From: Sphaerospermopsis torques-reginae ITEP-024
GTDB lineage: Bacteria; Cyanobacteriota; Cyanobacteriia; Cyanobacteriales; Nostocaceae
Direction: 5' to 3'
Length of the DNA: 64,000 bases
NCBI RefSeq assembly: GCF_019598945.1
Contig: NZ_CP080598.1
Location: forward strand, 806,001 to 870,000
Part shown: in pieces, positions 7,367 to 16,984 of the stretch
Layout: each line of letters opens with the position of its first letter
Numbering within the stretch: the stretch's first letter is position 1
Translations under genes and position numbers: made by a program
The notes under the pieces: model-generated
What the model was told of the DNA's origin: nothing
The model's input: the letters and a program-made list of their open reading frames with translations, nothing else
The model's database searches: none

Positions 7367-7806
7367 GTAATATAGATTCTGAAATAGTTTTATCAAGACT
7401 AAGGTTAATTACCAAATATTACAATACCTTAGAAGAATTTCGTTCTCTGAGTCTTGATGAATTTTTAGCTGATTTTCGTCAACAACTAATCGTAGAAAGA
7501 TTATTGCAATTAATGACTCAAGCTGCAATAGACATCAATGATCATGTCTTATCAAAACTCAATCCTGGAAAAACATACACTAATTTTGAGGCTTTCATTG
7601 AATTGGGTAAATATCAAATTTTGACTCCTGAACTAGCAAAACAAATTGCACCATCATCAGGTTTAAGAAATCGTTTGGTTCATGAATATGATGATATTGA
7701 TCCAAATCAAGTTTTCAAGGCAATTAGTTTTGCCTTACAGCAATATCCGCTTTATGTTAGACAAATCAACTCTTATTTAATTACATTGGAAGAAGAAAAT
7801 GAGTAA
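7363..7806 (+). CDS. hepT: HepT-type HEPN toxin RNase
   Basis: This 147-residue HEPN-fold protein carries the RX4HXY motif RNRLVHEY, placing R102, H107 and Y109 with the ATG at 7363 as start (a GTG nine bases earlier is less likely). In the studied Aphanizomenon homologue, HEPN trims the 3' end of some tRNAs and Y109 is di-AMPylated by the MNT partner; the numbering here is identical. The gene overlaps mntA at its start (ATGA) and cas10d at its end (ATGAGTAA, 8 bp), so toxin, antitoxin and cas genes are one transcription unit. An addiction or abortive-infection backup for CRISPR is the likely role (inference). Confidence 0.92.
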   Translation: MSNIDSEIVLSRLRLITKYYNTLEEFRSLSLDEFLADFRQQLIVERLLQLMTQAAIDINDHVLSKLNPGKTYTNFEAFIELGKYQILTPELAKQIAPSSGLRNRLVHEYDDIDPNQVFKAISFALQQYPLYVRQINSYLITLEEENE

Positions 7807-10528
7807 ACGCGGTCGGCTTTTAAATCGTCCTCCTAAATCCTTAGAGGAAATTTATTTCAGCGAAATTCGCCCCCAGCTTTATGAAAATCATGCACATCAT
7901 CATCAATATGGTGTGAGAAAAGGTACAACTCTAGCAGAACATTTAGACTCTGCGTGTCAGTTCATTTTAACAGTTAGCAGGATAGCAGAAGTAGCAGAAG
8001 ATAAACGACCTTTATTATTAGCTGCAACTGCTGTTCATGACCTCAATAAATTAGAAGGTTCTAAAGGACGAAATGTTAAAACATTAGCTAGAGATAAAGA
8101 CTTTCTAAAAGAACAACTTGAAAAGGCTTGTGTTCTTAGCTTTGTAAACACAGAAGATGATTTAGAATTAGTCAGAAAACTAATTGAACGCCATTCAGGT
8201 CACAGTGCCAGTGATGGTGCTAGATTTTTACCAGAAGACCCAAATATTGAACGTTGGGCGGCAATGTTAATTGCTGCTGACTTGTTTGATTTAGGTATTC
8301 CAGATGAGCTAAGATCTCGCAAAATAGAAACAGAATTAACAGTTGCTTTTGGCAGAAAATGTAATCTTTTTCGAGTGCGTTTATCGGAAGATAAAGGTTA
8401 TATTACATCCTTGTTACTGGGTGCTTGTGAAGAAGTTTTACATAACTATGGCTTTCATCCCATCGCCATTTTTCCAGATAGCGAACTGTTTGAAGGGGCA
8501 AATTTACCAAATGTAGATTTAACCAAAGAAATAGCTGCTGTTTGGCAAAGTAAAATTGATCAAGTTTTTGGTAATAATATTGAAAAACTTGTCAGACCTA
8601 CTAAAGATGGTATCAAAGTTACTCATCAAGCTATTCAACAAAATATTGATGAAGTTTTAGTCAATATTCAGGCTCTTTTAGAAAAGAAAAAATCTGGCTA
8701 TAAATCAGATAAGATTGCTAAAGATGTAACTAAATGGGGAGATAATGCAGGTGAAGATGCACTAAAAAAAGCGGCTGAACTAGGATTATTGCCTGTAAGT
8801 AATGCAGAAGAGTTTGCTATATCTGAAGGTTTAAAAGCTACCTATCTGAGTTATCGAGAAGCAGGTTTAAGCCCTAAAGAAGTTTGGGATAAAATCGCTC
8901 ATCACACTGGAATTTCTGACCATCAACGTCTGGCACTTGAACCATTTAATGGTCAGTATGGACGACCTTTATTTGCAGCAAAAGCGGCTATTCATGGACT
9001 TGAAGGTATTAACGAAGCTCTGAAAGAGTCTTTTCAATTAAGAAATAACAGTACAGAAACTTCTGAAGAAATAGAAGTATCTGAAGAAATGATTTTAGCA
9101 GTTAACAGAATGGTAAATTTACCTTTTGCTACTCAGCTAATTGGAATTAATGAATTAGATGCTTATGTAGAAGCTAATCCTAGACAAAGATGTTCTTTAG
9201 GTTCTACATCTAGTGAAATAGATGAATTAATTTCCGCAAATATGCCTCCTGGAACAAAAGTACAGGCTTTTTCTAATCGTTTACCAGGTGGTATTAGTGC
9301 TGAACCAAAAAGACAAGCAGATTCTATTGCTGCGTTAGCTTATCAAGTGATGACAGTAGGTGCAAAATTCCCTAAAGTTAGCAAACAAGAACCTCTTTAT
9401 TTACATTTAGCATTACCTAAAGGTTCTGCTCCTGAACTTTTGAGAATTTGGCGCGAATTTATAGAAGAACTTTCACATACAAATGCTGAGGGGGGTCCTG
9501 TTACTGTTGATCAATTACAACTTTATCGAGATTACAAACTTGAATTTAAAGCTAATAAAGTAGTTGGTGTAGCATTACCTAAACGACCAGATTTTATTCA
9601 TACATCTGTGATTAGTGCTTTAGTTTGGGGAGATGTTAATGCTTCTTTAGCTTTACTAAAATCACTGAGGTTAGGATTAGAAATATCTTTATCTTTAGAT
9701 ATTGGTTTTCCTTTTACTTTAAGCAGCAATATGGAGGTAGATTTATTTGATGATGTGTATGGCAGAGTTGAAGGTATTCCTGCTGCACTGCAACCATTAC
9801 TGGGAAATGGACAATATAAACGTTTTAAGAATAAAAAAACTCAGGAAGATAGGAATATTCTCAGTGCAGAAGAAATTCTCGAAAGATTACGTTGTCTTGG
9901 AGAATTAGCAATATCTGTTGCCAGCATTCAGAAATCTGATGATTGTTTGTATGATTTGGCTCGTGCTTGTGATAGACCAATTGAACTTTACTTTGTTTTG
10001 TTACGTTGGATTTTACGAGAACAAGATGAACCAAATTTTCGACTTATTTGGAGTCGAATTTCTACACCATTAAATACTTTAATGAAAAGCCTTATGTCTG
10101 ACAACACACTATTAACTCAATATCTCAAAGAATCTGCAAAAATCGCATCTGAAGCGAAACTTTGGGGAAGTTCACGGGATAAACGTACATCCTTAGTAGA
10201 ACCTTTTGCGAAATTTATAGCAGCAGTACGTTCTCATAAATCCTATATGGACTTAGATTTAATGTTTGCTGCTTTGGTACAGCAATATCATACTCGATTA
10301 GATAGAATTCGTGAACATGGAGTTCGTAAAACTAAGTATGAATACCTGAAACAATACTATGGGATTTTAAGAAAGATTTATGAAGAGGTTTACCAACAAC
10401 GTCCAGAAAAACTTTTATCTGACCACAAAACTTTGGAAGCAGCTTATCTATTCTTTTTTGAAGAAGCTGATGCTGTACTAAGAAGCACGTCTGATAATAA
10501 ATCTGTCGAAACAAATACAACTGTTTAA
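7799..10528 (+). CDS. cas10d: Cas10d/Csc3, large subunit and HD nuclease of subtype I-D Cascade
   Basis: This 909-residue protein is the I-D signature large subunit. The N-terminal HD nuclease domain (residues ~25-170) shows H48 (LAEHLD), the H80-D81 pair (AVHDLNKLEG), a later ERHSGHS and an AADLFDLG segment. In I-D the HD nuclease sits here rather than on Cas3, which agrees with the HD-less Cas3 downstream. The rest is the divergent Cas10-like body with no GGDD cyclase motif. It starts at ATG 7799, overlapping hepT by 8 bp, and is followed after 17 bp by csc2 with an AGGAG site. Confidence 0.93.
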   Translation: MSKRGRLLNRPPKSLEEIYFSEIRPQLYENHAHHHQYGVRKGTTLAEHLDSACQFILTVSRIAEVAEDKRPLLLAATAVHDLNKLEGSKGRNVKTLARDKDFLKEQLEKACVLSFVNTEDDLELVRKLIERHSGHSASDGARFLPEDPNIERWAAMLIAADLFDLGIPDELRSRKIETELTVAFGRKCNLFRVRLSEDKGYITSLLLGACEEVLHNYGFHPIAIFPDSELFEGANLPNVDLTKEIAAVWQSKIDQVFGNNIEKLVRPTKDGIKVTHQAIQQNIDEVLVNIQALLEKKKSGYKSDKIAKDVTKWGDNAGEDALKKAAELGLLPVSNAEEFAISEGLKATYLSYREAGLSPKEVWDKIAHHTGISDHQRLALEPFNGQYGRPLFAAKAAIHGLEGINEALKESFQLRNNSTETSEEIEVSEEMILAVNRMVNLPFATQLIGINELDAYVEANPRQRCSLGSTSSEIDELISANMPPGTKVQAFSNRLPGGISAEPKRQADSIAALAYQVMTVGAKFPKVSKQEPLYLHLALPKGSAPELLRIWREFIEELSHTNAEGGPVTVDQLQLYRDYKLEFKANKVVGVALPKRPDFIHTSVISALVWGDVNASLALLKSLRLGLEISLSLDIGFPFTLSSNMEVDLFDDVYGRVEGIPAALQPLLGNGQYKRFKNKKTQEDRNILSAEEILERLRCLGELAISVASIQKSDDCLYDLARACDRPIELYFVLLRWILREQDEPNFRLIWSRISTPLNTLMKSLMSDNTLLTQYLKESAKIASEAKLWGSSRDKRTSLVEPFAKFIAAVRSHKSYMDLDLMFAALVQQYHTRLDRIREHGVRKTKYEYLKQYYGILRKIYEEVYQQRPEKLLSDHKTLEAAYLFFFEEADAVLRSTSDNKSVETNTTV

Positions 10529-10545
10529 TTAACTAGGAGTTTATC

Positions 10546-11571
10546 ATGTCAATTCAAAAGCTTTCCCCTGTTCTTGCAACCACCTATGAAAATTTCCCCA
10601 AAGGTCGGTTTATTACCTTAATTGTTCTCAGAACAACTCACTCAGAAACGATTTTTCGCACAGAAGGTTCTGGTGAATCAATGTGTAACGAGTTTGTTCA
10701 AGCTGGTGTGAATAATGATAATATTATTCAACGTTTGGTGATGACTAAACGTAAACAAGTAGCACCAGAAAGACGTTATGGAAGGGAACATTTAAGAGCG
10801 CATGATCTTTTATTCACTAACATCAAAGATAACTCTATTTGTTCCTTAAATACTAATGCACCTTGTGAAATGTGTGTAGATTGTTTCCTTTATGGTTTTG
10901 CTGCTGGTGGAGGTGGCGCACAAAAAAGTCGTATTTGGACTGAGGACGCTTTTAGTATTTTATCTGCTACTGATGTAGTAGGCGATCGCACTATTAACGC
11001 CATCTATGAAAACGGCACAATGCGAGATGAAAAAGGCAATCCTTCCACCGCTTTAAATACCAGCGAATACATCAAACCAGGAGTTCATTTTTTAGATGTT
11101 GTCACCCTCAAAGATGTAACTGCTGATGAACTGCGGTACATTGTTGGAAATATTCTTTTTACCAGTCGTTATGGTGCTGTTTCTAGTCGTGTAGGAAGGA
11201 TGGAAAATCAAATATTAGGTGTTTTTGGCAGTATTACAGAATTGCCTAGTTCTTTGGAACTTGTACAAGCTACCTATGATACGTTAGGTGAACCTTTAGA
11301 ACATCCTTTAAATATTCATCGAGTCATTGCAGCAACGAAACAAGTAATTACCAACTGGCAAAATAGAAGAGGGGTTTCTGTGCAACTATCAGATGAAGAA
11401 TTAACAAATTTAATTACTGATGTAGAAACCCATTGGTCAGAAGCAGAACGTGATACTTTTCTCAAACGTTTAAGTCAATCCTATGAACCTTTCCGTCAAG
11501 TTGCACCTGAAAAAAACAAAGGCAAAGGTAAAGGTAAAAACAAAAATACTCCAGTTGAAGTAGAGAGTTAA
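10546..11571 (+). CDS. csc2: Csc2 (Cas7d), backbone subunit of I-D Cascade
   Basis: This 341-residue protein is a Cas7-family subunit that polymerises along the crRNA. The cysteine cluster CEMCVDC near residues 107-113 and the following glycine-rich segment AAGGGGAQKSR are typical Csc2 features; the cysteines bind zinc in the solved family structure. The C-terminus ends in an unusual Lys/Gly-rich tail (KNKGKGKGKNKN), perhaps contacting nucleic acid. It has a good ribosome site (AGGAG) and is separated from csc1 by only 3 bp. Confidence 0.93.
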   Translation: MSIQKLSPVLATTYENFPKGRFITLIVLRTTHSETIFRTEGSGESMCNEFVQAGVNNDNIIQRLVMTKRKQVAPERRYGREHLRAHDLLFTNIKDNSICSLNTNAPCEMCVDCFLYGFAAGGGGAQKSRIWTEDAFSILSATDVVGDRTINAIYENGTMRDEKGNPSTALNTSEYIKPGVHFLDVVTLKDVTADELRYIVGNILFTSRYGAVSSRVGRMENQILGVFGSITELPSSLELVQATYDTLGEPLEHPLNIHRVIAATKQVITNWQNRRGVSVQLSDEELTNLITDVETHWSEAERDTFLKRLSQSYEPFRQVAPEKNKGKGKGKNKNTPVEVES

Positions 11572-11574
11572 ATT

Positions 11575-12333
11575 ATGTCAACAATTCCTTTTTCACAGGC
11601 AAAACTTATTGAATTACACTGTCTTGAACCAGTCTTTTTTGCCTCTAGGGAGTTGTCTGATACCTATTACACTGAGGGGTTACTTGGGAATTATGCTTTA
11701 ACCTATGCTTTAGGTTGGGTAAATTCCCCCTATCGTCTCCAAGGTCAGGCTACAGGACGACCAACCTACAAAGAAGATTTCCAAGCAATAGCGTCATCTT
11801 GCTACATTTTACCAGCTTCACCAATAGGCAGAATTACATTTAGATTTGAAAGATTTAACGCTCTTTCTGATGCTTATTGGTACACCATGACTAATAACCG
11901 TGTAGCAACTGCTAGAGAAGATTTACCATTACAACGTCAAGGTACAAAACCTAGTTCATTTAGAGCAAGTAATTTTCCCCAAACAGGAAGATTACGCATG
12001 ATTGAAAGGGGTAATAAATTCCAAACATTAGTATTTGGAAATCAACAATTACCAGATTATATTCGTCTGGGAAAATTCGCTAGTAAAGTGAAAGTAAATG
12101 TTTTAAAAGAGTTACCTGTAACTTTACTTCCAGAAGGTGAATATAAAAGTCAACATTATCTAAATGTTGCTGATTTACCAACACAAATAGAAGTATTTGC
12201 TTTTGATTTAATCTCTATACCTCCTGCACCAATATTAAAAAATCTTCATTTTCGGGGTGCAGCTTGGCAAATTGGCGAAATGATTGTACCAGCAGGTTTA
12301 CATTATTGTGGTAGAGAAAACGGAAATGAGTAA
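11575..12333 (+). CDS. csc1: Csc1 (Cas5d-type) subunit of I-D Cascade
   Basis: This 252-residue protein is the Cas5-like subunit that caps the 5' handle of the crRNA in I-D. The N-terminus (AKLIELHCLEPVFFASRELSDTYY) fits the RAMP-type Csc1 family, and its place between csc2 and cas3 is characteristic. The last 8 bp (ATGAGTAA) overlap the start of cas3, the same junction sequence found between hepT and cas10d. Confidence 0.9.
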   Translation: MSTIPFSQAKLIELHCLEPVFFASRELSDTYYTEGLLGNYALTYALGWVNSPYRLQGQATGRPTYKEDFQAIASSCYILPASPIGRITFRFERFNALSDAYWYTMTNNRVATAREDLPLQRQGTKPSSFRASNFPQTGRLRMIERGNKFQTLVFGNQQLPDYIRLGKFASKVKVNVLKELPVTLLPEGEYKSQHYLNVADLPTQIEVFAFDLISIPPAPILKNLHFRGAAWQIGEMIVPAGLHYCGRENGNE

Positions 12334-14608
12334 TCAAAAATTAGTTATCAGGTTAGAAGATCGGAGTATTTCAGCTTGTGCATCTCCACCAAGTGAATTA
12401 TCTTTCATGGGTGAGAAACCACTACAACATCAAATTGATGTATTTGAAAAATCAAAAGATGCTGATATTATCCTTGATTTAGCACCCACAGGTACAGGTA
12501 AAACTAAAGCTGGACTCACAGTTTTATTACATCAACCAACAAAAAGTGCTGTTTATATCGCTCCAACTAATGCTTTAATTGAACAACAAACAGAAGCAGC
12601 ACAAAAGTTTATTAATGATGCAAATTTAACTCATGTAGTTAAATCAGCTTCGGCTAAAGATATTAAAAGTTGGCCTAGTGATAAAGTTGGCAATCGTCCA
12701 GGAGAAAAACTATATAATGTTTTGCGAAATCCGGCAACTGTTTTTAGTGATGTTGGCGCTAATACACCGATTTTGCTAGTAACTAATCCTGATATTTTTT
12801 ACTATGCAACTTTCTTTGCATACAACAGGTTAGATAAAGGTAATATTGCTAGTGGGTTTTACACCAAATTTTCTACAGTCATCTTTGATGAATTTCATCT
12901 TTATGACGCTAAACAGCTAGTGGGGATGTTATTTTACCTTGCTTATTCTCACATTTTTAAATTTTTCCAATATGGACGGAAAGTAGTATTATTGACAGCA
13001 ACACCTGAACCAGCTTGTGAATTAGCATTAGAAAATTTACAAAATGCAGGTGTGAGAATAGCAAAAATTGATGGAGAAGCAAATAATGGTGAGCTTTTAC
13101 CATCACAAACAGCAGTTAATTTAGAATTACGACCTAAACCAGACAATAAAGAAGAATGGTTAACAGAATTAGCAGCAGAAGTTGTTAAACGTTTTCAAGA
13201 AAAACCAAATGAAAATGGTGCAGTAATTCTTGATTCTCTGGATAATATTAATCGTCTCTCAGATTTACTAAAACAGCAAGGACTTAGTGAACATATTGGA
13301 CGTATAACCGGACCCGCACCGAAAAAAGATAGACATAGTGCTATGCAACGTCAAATTATTTTAGCAACTAGCACTGTAGATGTAGGATTTAACTTTGAAA
13401 GATATCCTGAACCCACACGACAAAATTTAGACTGGTTGATTTTTTCAGCACGCGATCGCTCTGCATTTTGGCAGAGAATAGGTAGAGTAGGCCGTGTTTT
13501 AGGTAAGTCTGAAACTAACATTGATTCAGAAGCTATTGCTTATTTACCTGCTGAAGCATGGGAACAAAATATAACTTCTCTTGATACTACTGGTGGACGT
13601 GCAGCACTCAAAGAGATATTAGATAAACTTCCCTGTTTAGATAAACCTTTCCTCAAAGTTTATTGGCATTCAGAAGCATCTTTAGAAATAGCACGTCCTT
13701 TATTAGAATTGGAAGAATTACTTGATAAAATACCTGGTGCTGAATTAATTCCCAACTTGTTTGAGACATTAAGACTAATTTTTGAAAGTAAACGGACTTG
13801 GGAAAAATGCCGCTACAGAATGAAAATTTTGCGAGGTGCAGAAGCTATTGCTGAAAAAACTATCCAAGAAATTAAAAAAGATTGGATAAGAATTAAAGGT
13901 CGTCAAGCGTTTATTAAACGATTTATCGAAGTAACATCACCTGAAGAATGGAATTATTTACAAGCTGGATTTACAACGATAGAAAAATATGAGGAGGAGT
14001 TTAGAAAGCGAGATGATATACTGGCTGATTTAAAAGAATTTGCTGAAATATTCAGTACCAGCTATGCACCTTTATTTAGTTTCCGCTATAGCTTATTTGA
14101 CACTCTTCCCATTCGAGATCCGCATGGATTTATTTTAGATGAATCTGAAGAAACACAATTAGATCCTTTTCACTTATTGCGGTATTATGAATTTTTCCAA
14201 AACGGTGAAGTTATAGAAATCCAAAGTCGTGCTAAGGAAATTTATAACATCAGTTTTAGAATGCGTTACCCTGATAGTAAACGAGGGTTTGCTAGTACAG
14301 AAATCAATAAACTAACAGCTTTTCGTAATTGTCAAGTTGTTCGTAAAATTGGAGATGCTATTAGACCAACACCTGCATTACAAATGTTATCAAAACATCT
14401 CTTACCAGGAGTAATTATTTGTCCCATAACTAATGCTGCTGTTATTTTTCAATTGCGTAAACAAGGAATTGTTTCTTATCCTATAACTATTGTTTGTAAT
14501 GATGGTGAAAAAGAATATCAATTTTTCACAGGTTTATCGGGTATTTTAACCATTGCTATGAAATTTAAACAGTTACAACTTCCAGATGATGAAGTTTTGA
14601 TTGCTTGA
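12326..14608 (+). CDS. cas3: Cas3' helicase of subtype I-D (no HD domain)
   Basis: This 760-residue superfamily 2 helicase unwinds target DNA after Cascade recognition. Walker A is APTGTGKT (K59, T60). Motif II is DEFH (residues 188-191) instead of the common DEAD/DEAH, followed by a LTATPE motif III and an RIGRVGR motif VI. No HD domain is fused, as expected in I-D where the nuclease is on Cas10d. I start it at ATG 12326, overlapping csc1 by 8 bp; the open frame begins 14 codons earlier but that part lies inside csc1 without a ribosome site. Confidence 0.92.
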   Translation: MSNQKLVIRLEDRSISACASPPSELSFMGEKPLQHQIDVFEKSKDADIILDLAPTGTGKTKAGLTVLLHQPTKSAVYIAPTNALIEQQTEAAQKFINDANLTHVVKSASAKDIKSWPSDKVGNRPGEKLYNVLRNPATVFSDVGANTPILLVTNPDIFYYATFFAYNRLDKGNIASGFYTKFSTVIFDEFHLYDAKQLVGMLFYLAYSHIFKFFQYGRKVVLLTATPEPACELALENLQNAGVRIAKIDGEANNGELLPSQTAVNLELRPKPDNKEEWLTELAAEVVKRFQEKPNENGAVILDSLDNINRLSDLLKQQGLSEHIGRITGPAPKKDRHSAMQRQIILATSTVDVGFNFERYPEPTRQNLDWLIFSARDRSAFWQRIGRVGRVLGKSETNIDSEAIAYLPAEAWEQNITSLDTTGGRAALKEILDKLPCLDKPFLKVYWHSEASLEIARPLLELEELLDKIPGAELIPNLFETLRLIFESKRTWEKCRYRMKILRGAEAIAEKTIQEIKKDWIRIKGRQAFIKRFIEVTSPEEWNYLQAGFTTIEKYEEEFRKRDDILADLKEFAEIFSTSYAPLFSFRYSLFDTLPIRDPHGFILDESEETQLDPFHLLRYYEFFQNGEVIEIQSRAKEIYNISFRMRYPDSKRGFASTEINKLTAFRNCQVVRKIGDAIRPTPALQMLSKHLLPGVIICPITNAAVIFQLRKQGIVSYPITIVCNDGEKEYQFFTGLSGILTIAMKFKQLQLPDDEVLIA

Positions 14609-14650
14609 TTTCATAACTGTAACAAGATTAAAACTAAGGAAAATTAGATC

Positions 14651-15256
14651 ATGACCATTCTTGATCCGTCTCAATCTTATACCTTTAGCAAATATTTTGA
14701 AATGCACATTTCCCCTCAAGATTTTGCTCAAGAATTTGGCTATACATTCACTCGAAAACGTTTGAATTTACCCCAATATCCCGAAAATTTAGACCGATTA
14801 CAAGAACTACAAGCAAGACTTGATGAAATTCTGCCATACTTTGATTTAGCTAACGAAACAAGTCGCCGAGAAGTATTAATTTCTCCCATCATTTTAGACT
14901 TAGTTCACTATACTAAATCAGAGGTAAGAATTGAGTATCAAATTAAAGTCACTGAACAACTACAAGGTTACTTTGATTATCTGATTAAAAAACAGAATAA
15001 CCTTTTAGTAATCGAAGCTAAAAAAGAGGATTTAGATTATGGTATGACTCAACTTTTTGCGGAATTAATTGCCCTAGATCAATGGCAAGAAAATTCCCAA
15101 CAAACTCATCTTATCGGTTCAGTAACTACTGGTAAAATATGGGAATTTGCCCAACTAGATCGCATTAATAAACATCTCGTTCAAGGACTTGATAGTTATC
15201 GTGTTCCTGATGACTTAGACCCCTTAATGCGGATTCTAGTTCAAGCTCTCATTTAA
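14651..15256 (+). CDS. PD-(D/E)XK nuclease-like protein inside the cas operon
   Basis: This 201-residue protein is not a core I-D Cas protein. The segment GYFDYLIKKQNNLLVIEAKK (about residues 110-129) has the D-Xn-E-X-K pattern of PD-(D/E)XK nucleases, and the surroundings resemble the N-terminal nuclease domain of type I restriction HsdR subunits. It sits 42 bp after cas3 and 66 bp before cas6 with its own ribosome site (AAGGA), same strand. It may be an accessory nuclease of this I-D system or a passenger; such stand-alone proteins are common in cyanobacteria. Confidence 0.7.
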   Translation: MTILDPSQSYTFSKYFEMHISPQDFAQEFGYTFTRKRLNLPQYPENLDRLQELQARLDEILPYFDLANETSRREVLISPIILDLVHYTKSEVRIEYQIKVTEQLQGYFDYLIKKQNNLLVIEAKKEDLDYGMTQLFAELIALDQWQENSQQTHLIGSVTTGKIWEFAQLDRINKHLVQGLDSYRVPDDLDPLMRILVQALI

Positions 15257-15322
15257 TTTATAACTCCTGTGGGGTGGGCATCCTGCCCGCCCTTAACTTA
15301 AAACTTTCAACCATTAATAATT

Positions 15323-16141
15323 ATGCCCCACAGTCTCATCCTCAATATCACCCCCCAATCTCCCATTTACCCCAATTTCCTCTCCGGTAGACATTATCAC
15401 GCCTTATTCCTGAATCTAGTCAGTTATGTAGATAGAAAATTAGGCGACTACCTCCACGAATCAAACGCCGATAAAGCCTTTACCCTCTCACCTTTGCAAA
15501 TACAAAGTAAACACAAAACCCAATCTAATATCTTGCAATATAATCATAAAAACTCCATTCCCGCAGGTACTCCCTGTTGGTGGCGCATCTCTTTATTAGA
15601 TGATAATTTATTTAGTCAACTCACACCTTTATGGTTGAATCTTAACCCAGAACAACCTTGGCGTTTAGGGTCAGCTAATTTATTTATCACCAGCATTCAA
15701 GGTACACCCCAATCTTCTCAACCTTGGGCTAATGTTTGTACCTATCCTCAATTGTATGAAGCAGCAAGCGAGAAAGAAAGGATAATTAATTTTATCTTTT
15801 CTACACCTGTAGCTTTTCGTCAAGGTGGTTTTGACAATGTTTTACCTACCAAAGAATCTGTTTTTAATAGTTTGTTGAATCGCTGGAATAAATATAGCGG
15901 AATTGAATTAACTAATATTACCCTGGAATCAATTTATCCTAGTGCTTTTAATATCAGAACTGAGGTTATTAGCAACTATGACAATAAATTTATTGGTTGT
16001 CTTGGTGACATTAGTTATCGCATTCTTGGCGATGTGGAAGCAATAGGAATTAAACAAATTAATGCTTTAGCTGATGTTGCCTTATATGCAGGTATTGGGA
16101 GAAAAACGACTATGGGAATGGGAATGGTGAGAAGAAAGTAG
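15323..16141 (+). CDS. cas6: Cas6 crRNA-processing endoribonuclease
   Basis: This 272-residue RAMP protein should cleave the repeat stem-loop to release crRNAs. It ends with the typical glycine-rich loop (GIGRKTTMGMGMVRRK), and a histidine-containing N-terminus (SGRHYHALFLNLV) may supply the catalytic base. Its TAG stop codon overlaps the first inverted end of a small hairpin element (GTAGGTTGGGTT), so the last residues may have been altered by that insertion. Confidence 0.85.
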   Translation: MPHSLILNITPQSPIYPNFLSGRHYHALFLNLVSYVDRKLGDYLHESNADKAFTLSPLQIQSKHKTQSNILQYNHKNSIPAGTPCWWRISLLDDNLFSQLTPLWLNLNPEQPWRLGSANLFITSIQGTPQSSQPWANVCTYPQLYEAASEKERIINFIFSTPVAFRQGGFDNVLPTKESVFNSLLNRWNKYSGIELTNITLESIYPSAFNIRTEVISNYDNKFIGCLGDISYRILGDVEAIGIKQINALADVALYAGIGRKTTMGMGMVRRK

Positions 16142-16226
16142 GTTGGGTTGAGGAACGAAACCCAACATTGTCTTATCACATTATACAGGTTTTTGTTGGG
16201 TTGCGCTGTCGCTTAACCCAACCTAC
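16138..16226. mobile_element. 89-bp MITE-like hairpin element between cas6 and cas4
   Basis: Perfect 12-bp inverted ends GTAGGTTGGGTT (16138-16149) and AACCCAACCTAC (16215-16226), with further imperfect pairing inside (ACCCAACA / TGTTGGGT). It begins inside the cas6 stop codon. Similar AACCCAACCTAC pieces occur elsewhere, for example near 45125. Confidence 0.75.
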
Positions 16227-16270
16227 AGATTGGTTTTTTATTGTTTTGAAAATCAAATTGGGAATACTAT

Positions 16271-16879
16271 ATGCTATCCTCTATCACCTCTCCAGAAGAT
16301 TACGTAAATATCGCTTCATTAAATCAATATTCCTATTGTCCCCATCGTTGTTGGTTGATTCATTGTGCTGGTGAATTTACAGATAATCAATACACTATTG
16401 AAGGCACAAGTTTACATGAAAGAGTCCACACAATGAGCGCAGAAAATCGAGATGAAGTTTACCAAATACGGGCGATTTATCTCAAATCTGATCAATATCA
16501 ATTAATTGGTAAATCGGATTTAATTGAGTTTGAAAATGGTGATTATTACCCAATTGAATATAAACGCGGACGCAAAGGAGAATGGGATAATGATGAATTA
16601 CAAGTGTGCGCTCAGGCTTTGTGTTTGGAGGAAATGACGGGTAAAAATATCAATTCTGGTTATATCTATTATGCCCAAACACATCAACGTCAATTAGTAG
16701 AAATTACGCCAGAATTACGATCTAATACTATTGCCACTATTGAAGCAGTAAAAATGTTGTTGTTTACTGGTGCAATGCCAAAATCTGTAAAAACAAAACG
16801 CTGTGATGGTTGTAGTTTGTTTGCTCGATGTTTACCCCAAGCTGTTGATAAGGTTGAGCGTTATCAAGAAGCAAGTTAA
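16271..16879 (+). CDS. cas4: Cas4 iron-sulfur nuclease for spacer acquisition
   Basis: This 202-residue RecB-family nuclease trims prespacers and helps select the PAM. One N-terminal cysteine pair is C23 and C27 (YCPHRCW); the C-terminal cluster is CDGCSLFARC, together giving the Fe-S cluster ligands. The nuclease motifs are the GTSLHERVH histidine, the acidic residue in SDLIEF, and the PIEYKRG E-x-K. It is followed by about 105 bp of tandem repeats and then cas1. Confidence 0.92.
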   Translation: MLSSITSPEDYVNIASLNQYSYCPHRCWLIHCAGEFTDNQYTIEGTSLHERVHTMSAENRDEVYQIRAIYLKSDQYQLIGKSDLIEFENGDYYPIEYKRGRKGEWDNDELQVCAQALCLEEMTGKNINSGYIYYAQTHQRQLVEITPELRSNTIATIEAVKMLLFTGAMPKSVKTKRCDGCSLFARCLPQAVDKVERYQEAS

Positions 16880-16984
16880 TTGATAATTGACAATTGACAA
16901 TTGATAATGAATTGGTGATTGAGTAATCAACTATTTACTGTCACCTGTCACCTAAAAACTGTCACCTAAAAGGAGGATTTTATC

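Noticed and set aside
16168-16374. A 68-codon frame between cas6 and cas4
   Set aside because: It begins in the hairpin element and overlaps cas4 in another frame; composition is poor.
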